The notes under the pieces are model-generated. The model was not told the origin of the DNA and did no database searches. It saw only the letters and a program-made list of their open reading frames with translations. Shown piece after piece: positions 58,793 to 64,000 of a DNA stretch of 64,000 bases. This stretch comes from Myxococcota bacterium (GTDB lineage Bacteria; Myxococcota_A; UBA796), in assembly GCA_029251165.1 (NCBI GenBank), contig JAQXDW010000024.1, positions 62,001 through 126,000 of the forward strand. Direction: 5' to 3'. The stretch's first letter is position 1; each line of letters begins with the position of its first letter. Made by a program: the position numbers and the translations under genes.

Positions 58793-59338
58793 TCACTGCC
58801 CGCTGGACGCCATCGCCGCGGCGAAGTGGTGCAGCACCGCTTCCTGGTCGCTCGTCTCGATGGAGCCCGGTCGGAGGCTGCGGACGTGCGCGATGGCATC
58901 CTCCGGGGTCATGCCATCCCAGATGAACCACGACGCGAGGAAGGTGCCGGTGCGCCCCATGCCCGCAAGGCAGTGGACCCCGACGCCCTCGCCACGCGCC
59001 ATCGCAGGCCCGATGGTGGTGACGAAGTGGTGGAGCTGGTGGAGCTGGGGGGCGGTCATGTCGGGGACCGGGATGTGCACCACCACGAGATCAGCCTCCG
59101 CCGCGAGGACGGGATCGGTGCCGGACTCGGTGAGCGAGATGAGCAGCGAGACGCCTTCTTCGCTGGCCCAGGACAGCTCTGCCTGAGACGGCTGCGGCAT
59201 GCCGGCGAGCTGCTCGTCAATGACCCAGGAGAAGCCCGAGAAGCCCGAGAAGCCGGAGTAGTCGTAGGGACTGGTCATGGCACCGCCAGTGTCGTAGGGC
59301 ATGGGGGCGCAGCCGATGAGAGCGGAGAGAAGAATCAT
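58793..59338 (-). CDS. Exported dual-specificity/tyrosine phosphatase lipoprotein
   Basis: The signal peptide MILLSALIGC carries a lipobox, so the phosphatase is exported. A short GFSGFSGFS repeat lies in the linker. The catalytic domain has the P-loop HCLAGMGRTG with nucleophile Cys and Arg, and the general-acid Asp in HIPVPDMTAPQ. DSP-type phosphatases of this size are usually cytoplasmic, so the lipid-anchored form is odd. The start ATG 59338 is 20 bp from the start of the divergent M14 peptidase gene. Confidence 0.82.
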   Translation of the reverse strand: MILLSALIGCAPMPYDTGGAMTSPYDYSGFSGFSGFSWVIDEQLAGMPQPSQAELSWASEEGVSLLISLTESGTDPVLAAEADLVVVHIPVPDMTAPQLHQLHHFVTTIGPAMARGEGVGVHCLAGMGRTGTFLASWFIWDGMTPEDAIAHVRSLRPGSIETSDQEAVLHHFAAAMASSGQ

Positions 59339-59358
59339 CACAGCGTTACTGTATCCCG

Positions 59359-60273
59359 ATGAACCCCTACCCTTCACCCTCACAGCGCGACGAGCAGGTC
59401 CGCCAGACCGCCGCAGCCATCGGCGGCGAGGTCGTTCCGTACGGCGAGAGCGTGGAGGGGCGGCCGCTGCTGGCGATACGCAAGCCCGGCGACGGCCCGG
59501 CGGTGCTGGTGTGCGCCAACATCCACGGCATCGAGTACATCTCCGCCCAGGTCGCCCTGCGCTTCGCCCGGATCGCAGACCTTCCAGCCGAGGTCTGGAT
59601 CGCGCCGTGCCTCAACCCCGACGGCTACGCCGCGACCTGGGCGGCAGAAGGAGCGGGGCGGCTGGGCGCGCTGCGCAAGAACGCCAACGGCGTGGATCTC
59701 AACCGCAACTTTCCGATGCCCTGGGGCGCGAAGCCGTCGTGGATTCCCGGAGCCGGCTCGACCCATCCCGACGACGCGACCTGGCGCGGTCCCGCTCCCG
59801 CCAGCGAGCCAGAGGTGTCCGCCCTGATCGCGCTGATGAACCGGATCACGCCCTGGGCTGGGGTGAACCTGCACAGCTTCATGGGCACCCTCATCCCGCC
59901 CCGGGTGCTCCACCTCGCCGATCACCGCGCCTACGCCCGGCTCGCCAGGGCGGTGCGTGCGGAGCAGACTCACGCCCGCTACCGGCGGCTGTGCTTCCCA
60001 CCACTCGACGTCTTCACCGGAGAGCAGGAAGACTTTCAGCACCACATTCTCTGCACCTGGGCGGTGTGCATGGAGACCTTCACCCTGCCCGCCAGTCTCT
60101 GGCAGCGCCGTCGACGAAAGGGGCTGTTCTGGCGCTTCAACCCCATCGACCCAGCCCCCTGGATCACCAGCGATGCTGCCGGTGTCACCGCCTTCCTCGC
60201 TGCCGCCCTGCGGCTGGATCGGCCGAAGCGTCGTCCGGGCGCTCAGCCAAGGCTCCTGCCGGGGGTACAATAG
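59359..60273 (+). CDS. M14-family zinc carboxypeptidase-like protein
   Basis: The zinc site is the HGIE of CANIHGIEYIS near residue 56, with the third ligand likely His of NLHSFMG near residue 170; Arg and Asn of GVDLNRNFP bind the substrate carboxylate, and the catalytic Glu is in CMETFTLP near residue 240. There is no signal peptide, so the enzyme is cytoplasmic. At 304 residues it fits the M14/succinylglutamate-desuccinylase-like group that trims peptides or amides such as murein peptides. The substrate is unknown. Confidence 0.82.
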   Translation: MNPYPSPSQRDEQVRQTAAAIGGEVVPYGESVEGRPLLAIRKPGDGPAVLVCANIHGIEYISAQVALRFARIADLPAEVWIAPCLNPDGYAATWAAEGAGRLGALRKNANGVDLNRNFPMPWGAKPSWIPGAGSTHPDDATWRGPAPASEPEVSALIALMNRITPWAGVNLHSFMGTLIPPRVLHLADHRAYARLARAVRAEQTHARYRRLCFPPLDVFTGEQEDFQHHILCTWAVCMETFTLPASLWQRRRRKGLFWRFNPIDPAPWITSDAAGVTAFLAAALRLDRPKRRPGAQPRLLPGVQ

Positions 60274-60285
60274 GCTCAAACCGAG

Positions 60286-61965
60286 GTGCATGTGGATTAC
60301 AGTCGCGAGAAGCTCAAGTGGAACGGCTGGGGATGGCTTGCGCAGGACTTCGATCTGCATGGTCGGGAAGAGGGCCTCTGGGCGTTCCTCCAGTCACAGC
60401 TCGGCATCGACGACCTCCCCAACACCCCGGCAGTCGCGATGGAGGACATGCCCCTCCCCGAGAACCGCCTCAGCAGATCGCAGATCGCAGAGCTGCGCGG
60501 ACTGCTGACGGAAGATCGGGTGTGTGTGGACCGCTACGAGCGGCTGTTTCACGCCTTCGGGAAGAGCTACCACGACCTCATCCGGCTGCGACGGGGAGAC
60601 CTCGACGAGGTCCCTGATGGCGTGGTCTACCCAGAGTCGTCCGATGAGCTGGCGGCCCTCACTCAGTTCGCCACCACCCACCACCTCGCGCTGATTCCCT
60701 ACGGCGGCGGCAGCAGCGTGGTCGGCGGCATCGAGGCACGGGCCGGCGGGCGCGCTGGGGTGCTGACGGTGGACCTCACCCGGATGAACCGGGTGCTCGA
60801 CATCGACGAAGAGTCCCTGCTCGCGACGGCAGAGGCGGGCATCTACGGTCCGCAGCTGGAGGAGCACCTCCAGAAGCACGGCTACACGCTGGGGCACTAC
60901 CCGCAGTCGTTCCAGTTCTCGACCCTCGGCGGCTGGATCGCTGCCCGAGGAGCCGGGCAGCAGTCCAACCGCTACGGCTCGGCGGCGAAGTTCTTTGCTG
61001 GGGCCACTGTGGTCACGCCCTGCGGCACCCTGCACAGCATCACCACCCCCAACTCCGCTGCGGGGCCGGATCTGCGGCACCTCATCGCCGGCTCTGAGGG
61101 GGTCTTCGGGTTCATCACCGAGGCCACCGTCCGGCTCCACCCCCTGCCGACCGCCCGAGACTACCGGGGCTTCTTGTTCTCCGAGTTCAAGGCCGGTGCC
61201 GACGTGATCCGACAGATCATGCAGGAGCACGTCGACGTCGCCATGCTGCGGCTGTCGGATGCCGACGAGACGTGGTTCCTCAGCCAGTTCAAGTCCATCG
61301 GAAAGCCCGCGAGCTGGGCATCGAAGGCCACGAGCGCGGCCCTCGATCTTGTGGGCGTCGGTGAGAAGCCGTGCGTGCTGCTGGTGGGCCTCGAGGGCAC
61401 AACCACCTCGACCTCCGCCAGCCGGGTCGCGATCGCACGGATTGCGATGGGAGCCGGCGGGATTCCGATCGGCGCCAAGCCCGGAAAGGGATGGTACGGG
61501 ACACGCTTCGACATGCCATACCTGCGAGACGCCCTCCTGGAGCGCGGGGTTGGCGTGGACACGCTGGAGACCTCGACGACGTGGTCGAATGTTCAGCACC
61601 TACACCAGGTGGTTCGCAAGCAGATCGCGACCTCGATCCGGAGGCACACCCGCGTCGGAAATGGCGAGCCGATCGTGATGGCGCACATCTCGCACAGCTA
61701 TACAGACGGGGCGAGTCTGTACTTCACGTTCATCTTCCCGATGTCGCTTCAGGCTCCAGTGGAGCAGTGGAGGGCGATCAAGCGCGAGGTCTCGGACGCG
61801 ATCTTAGAGAACGGGGGAACGATCAGTCACCACCATGGGGTCGGGACGGACCACCGGGACTGGATGACCGGAGAGAAGGGCGAGCTGGGAATTGCGATGC
61901 TCAAGGCGGTGCGGGACAGCGTGGACCCACACGGCCTGATGAACCCCGGCAAGCTGCTTCCGTAG
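60286..61965 (+). CDS. Alkyl-DHAP synthase-like FAD-binding oxidase
   Basis: The N-terminal KLKWNGWGW is a hallmark of alkyldihydroxyacetonephosphate synthase (AGPS). The FAD domain follows: IPYGGGSSVVGG near residue 145, GHYPQSFQFSTLGGWIAARGAG near residue 205, then TAEAGIYG. The C-terminal cap has VDTLETSTTW and HHHGVG with the conserved catalytic His residues. AGPS swaps the acyl chain of acyl-DHAP for a fatty alcohol, making ether lipids, known in myxobacteria. It could instead be a related FAD oxidase. Start GTG 60286, or GTG 60292. Confidence 0.82.
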   Translation: MHVDYSREKLKWNGWGWLAQDFDLHGREEGLWAFLQSQLGIDDLPNTPAVAMEDMPLPENRLSRSQIAELRGLLTEDRVCVDRYERLFHAFGKSYHDLIRLRRGDLDEVPDGVVYPESSDELAALTQFATTHHLALIPYGGGSSVVGGIEARAGGRAGVLTVDLTRMNRVLDIDEESLLATAEAGIYGPQLEEHLQKHGYTLGHYPQSFQFSTLGGWIAARGAGQQSNRYGSAAKFFAGATVVTPCGTLHSITTPNSAAGPDLRHLIAGSEGVFGFITEATVRLHPLPTARDYRGFLFSEFKAGADVIRQIMQEHVDVAMLRLSDADETWFLSQFKSIGKPASWASKATSAALDLVGVGEKPCVLLVGLEGTTTSTSASRVAIARIAMGAGGIPIGAKPGKGWYGTRFDMPYLRDALLERGVGVDTLETSTTWSNVQHLHQVVRKQIATSIRRHTRVGNGEPIVMAHISHSYTDGASLYFTFIFPMSLQAPVEQWRAIKREVSDAILENGGTISHHHGVGTDHRDWMTGEKGELGIAMLKAVRDSVDPHGLMNPGKLLP

Positions 61966-61989
61966 GCACAGGACTCCGACGCGCGCGGG

Positions 61990-63723
61990 CTACTCGACCT
62001 CGACCAGCGGGCTGCCCACACGGGGCGGCTTCTCTGCGGCGTCTGTCCCGGCCACCATCTCCAGCTCTCCGATCAGCACATCCGGTGCGGTCAGCGTCAC
62101 CGGGAGGCCAAACATCGGCCCCTGGACCCCCCGCCGCGGAGGCGGAGAGAGGAAGGTCGCGGTGGTCTGCCCGCTCGCAGCAATCACGTCGCGCAGCAGC
62201 TCGAGGCCGCCGCCGGCGAAATTCAGCCCCCGCACGATCTCCTCGCGGCCATCCTGGTACACCCGCACCACCTCCAGCGGGGCCGGCAGTCCGCCCCCAT
62301 CGTCGCCGCCAAATGAGAACATGGAGCCGACGTCTTCTCCAGACAGCGCGGGATCCGAGAGCCTGCGGACCACGAGGTAGTGGTCGTTGTCGTATGCCCC
62401 GGTCAGCTTCATCGCTTGTCGGTGAAGCTTGCGGGCAGGAGTCTCGCTCTTGACCGAGACGACCGTGTGCGATGCCATGCCCCGAACCAGCGCGCCGGGA
62501 AATCCGCGCCCGTGGCCGTTGCTCGCCGGCACCGAGGACGATGGCGTCCGGGCGGCGTAGTGGCTCCGCACGATGCCATCCACCACCAGCTCCACGCGCT
62601 GAGCCGGCTCTCCCTCCCAGTCGTAGCGGAAGCCCGACGGCAGCGTCAGATCGGCGGCGGGATCGTCATAGACCGAGAAGCCAACCGGGAGCATGCGGCG
62701 TCGGAGCCCGAGCGTTCCGCTTCCGGTGGAGCCGAGGCTGATCACCCGAGAGCCGCGTGGCGGGGTCTCGGGCGGGGGGGTGCCCTCCAAGGCGGGCAGC
62801 ATGAGGTGGCGGAACAGGTCGACCGCTGCCCCATCGGCGAACACCACCGGGCCGATGTACTCCGAGGTTGCTACGGGCAGGTCTCGCCACGCCTCCAGCC
62901 GCTGGGTGAGCGCATAAACCTCGGCGGCCATGGCGTCGGCGTCAGGGAGGTCGTCGAGGCTGCGGACCAGCCAGGAGACCTCATCGACCATGGTCGCCCC
63001 ATCAGCAGAACGGGCACGGGCGACCACCCGGATGCTGATCTCTGCGGTCGGCTCGATGACCCGAGTGCCGAGGCTGTCGAGCATGATGCGCCGTCCAACC
63101 TCCGCAGCGCCGTAGACCGTCGAGGAGTCAACCTCAGGGTGGTCAAGGAAGATCGCCGACAGATCGCGGACCTGAGAGCGCAGCTCTGCGCCATCGACCG
63201 GCTCCGCGAAGCCACCGTCGACCTGCTGGGCTGGACCGGGAGCGAAGTCGGGGGTCTCGTCGACGGTGATGCGGCGGCGGGCGAGCGCCTCCTTGCGGGA
63301 GAGGTTCTCGACGGCAGCCTTGTAGGCATTGTCGGTGACCAGCCAGGCATCGTGCTGAATGGCGAGGGCGACGTCGTCGCGGACGAGCCGGCGCTGGGTG
63401 AACCCATCGCTCTCGCCGAGCGCAGAGAAATTGGCGCTGTCGAGCTGCGCATCTCCGACCCGCACCCCGACCCCGAGCTGACGAGAGGGCCGGGAGGACT
63501 CCGACAGCAGCCCGCCGAGCTGGGCAATGACCGACGTGTTGTGGACGTCGTAGACGAGGTAGCTGATGAAGTAGGGCTCAGCGGCATCTTCGAGGCGGAG
63601 CGTGGACATGTTGGCGTCCAGCTCGGCGGCGAGGGCCTCGACGAGGATGTCCTCCGCGTGTGCTGTCGACGCAGAGAGAACCGCGAGAAGCAAGCCACCC
63701 GCTCGTACCCAGGAGCGGCTCAT
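61990..63723 (-). CDS. Exported TldD/PmbA-family protein
   Basis: A signal peptide (GGLLLAVLSASTAHA) marks this as exported, unlike classical cytoplasmic TldD and PmbA. The family signature is seen in EYIGPVVFADGAAVDLFRHL, FRYDWEGEPAQRVELVVDG and LVRGMASHTVV; the C-terminal domain carries GLPVTLTAPDVLIGELEMV. No HExxH zinc motif is visible, so it may be the PmbA-like non-catalytic partner. The ATG overlaps by four bases the stop of the upstream gene, also TldD-like, so they probably form a hetero-pair. Confidence 0.82.
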   Translation of the reverse strand: MSRSWVRAGGLLLAVLSASTAHAEDILVEALAAELDANMSTLRLEDAAEPYFISYLVYDVHNTSVIAQLGGLLSESSRPSRQLGVGVRVGDAQLDSANFSALGESDGFTQRRLVRDDVALAIQHDAWLVTDNAYKAAVENLSRKEALARRRITVDETPDFAPGPAQQVDGGFAEPVDGAELRSQVRDLSAIFLDHPEVDSSTVYGAAEVGRRIMLDSLGTRVIEPTAEISIRVVARARSADGATMVDEVSWLVRSLDDLPDADAMAAEVYALTQRLEAWRDLPVATSEYIGPVVFADGAAVDLFRHLMLPALEGTPPPETPPRGSRVISLGSTGSGTLGLRRRMLPVGFSVYDDPAADLTLPSGFRYDWEGEPAQRVELVVDGIVRSHYAARTPSSSVPASNGHGRGFPGALVRGMASHTVVSVKSETPARKLHRQAMKLTGAYDNDHYLVVRRLSDPALSGEDVGSMFSFGGDDGGGLPAPLEVVRVYQDGREEIVRGLNFAGGGLELLRDVIAASGQTTATFLSPPPRRGVQGPMFGLPVTLTAPDVLIGELEMVAGTDAAEKPPRVGSPLVEVE

Positions 63724-64000
63724 GAGTCACCTCCGAGAGCCGGCTTGGGCCTCAGCGGCGGCCGAGCGCTGCCGCTCTCCTTCTTCTGAACCTCGAGCTG
63801 CCGAAGGAGCAGGCTGGGGGAGACGGCGGAGTTGGGGACGCTGCCGCTCTCGGCACCGCAGAAGCCATTGAACACCGCCGGCTCGCTGCCAGCAGCGAGA
63901 ACACTGGAGAGGGCAACCAGCGGCGTTCCGACGAGGTCCACGCCGCGAATCAGCTCGTCGGGGCGGCCGTCGGCGTAGACCTTCCAGGCATACGTCGCCC
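63720..64000 (-). CDS. TldD/PmbA-family protein, 5'-truncated
   Basis: Only the last 93 residues are inside the window. The segment VDLVGTPLVALSSVLAAGS then FNGFCGAESGSVPNSAVSPS and a short QKKESGSARPP tail follow the C-terminal domain of TldD-family proteins. It is coupled by a four-base overlap to the exported TldD/PmbA-like gene downstream. The catalytic region lies beyond the window edge. Confidence 0.78.
   Translation of the reverse strand, partial: ATYAWKVYADGRPDELIRGVDLVGTPLVALSSVLAAGSEPAVFNGFCGAESGSVPNSAVSPSLLLRQLEVQKKESGSARPPLRPKPALGGDS

Overview
The window is GC-rich, densely coded and free of phage, transposon, rRNA or tRNA genes. It looks like a chromosomal stretch from a Myxococcota-type bacterium (formerly Deltaproteobacteria). 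I base this on the many predicted lipoproteins with short signal peptides, the MopE-type metal-binding and FG-GAP repeat proteins, a thrombospondin type-3 repeat protein, C-terminal sorting tails of the Cys/hydrophobic/Arg (MYXO-CTERM-like) type, exported TldD/PmbA proteins, and lipid enzymes such as an alkyl-DHAP synthase-like oxidase, phosphatidylcholine synthase and a sterol-methyltransferase-like enzyme. The assignment is inference; no marker gene fixes the taxon.

Left part (1-9.2 kb): a 5'-truncated SulP transporter, a 2OG-Fe(II) oxygenase, a repeat lipoprotein diverging from an enoyl-reductase-like dehydrogenase, an acidic DUF1858-like protein, a coupled phosphatidylcholine synthase/Stf0 sulfotransferase pair, an RpoH-like sigma factor and a MopE/FG-GAP lipoprotein. 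From 9.2 to 14.8 kb lies a tight operon: nicotinamidase-like hydrolase, vWA protein, PP2C-like phosphatase, protein kinase with a beta-rich C-terminus, an NrtR-type Nudix regulator, and a monofunctional transglycosylase with a histone-like Lys tail. It is preceded by a good sigma-70 promoter overlapped by three copies of the 11-mer GTCATGTTGAC arranged as palindromes. I read this as an NAD-linked TerY-P-like phosphosignalling unit.

Middle part (14.8-45.5 kb): a TM2 gene broken by a 14-bp tandem duplication, envelope and secreted proteins, two HExxH metalloprotease-like proteins, an ATP-grasp ligase, a RecD-like helicase, a Bor-family lipoprotein, two paralogous zinc-ribbon membrane proteins, an SGNH hydrolase, a Cache-domain nucleotide cyclase, HemF, a methyltransferase, a GH1 glucosidase, a PAP2 phosphatase and an MDR dehydrogenase.

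The most exciting locus is at 46.9-48.7 kb. A 48-residue open frame with a perfect Shine-Dalgarno ends in Gly-Gly-Glu and is followed immediately by a PafA/Dop-family ligase. This is a Pup/UBact-like protein modification pair. The ligase carries a hydrophobic insertion of about 110 residues, so tagging would occur at the membrane. No proteasome subunit or ARC/Mpa ATPase is in the window.

Right part (48.8-64 kb): a CehA/McbA-type metallohydrolase lipoprotein, a GNAT acetyltransferase, a cyclophilin lipoprotein, a five-heme cytochrome c lipoprotein coupled to an SH3-like lipoprotein, an exported dual-specificity phosphatase, an M14 peptidase, an alkyl-DHAP synthase-like flavoenzyme and two adjacent TldD/PmbA-family genes, the last running off the window end.
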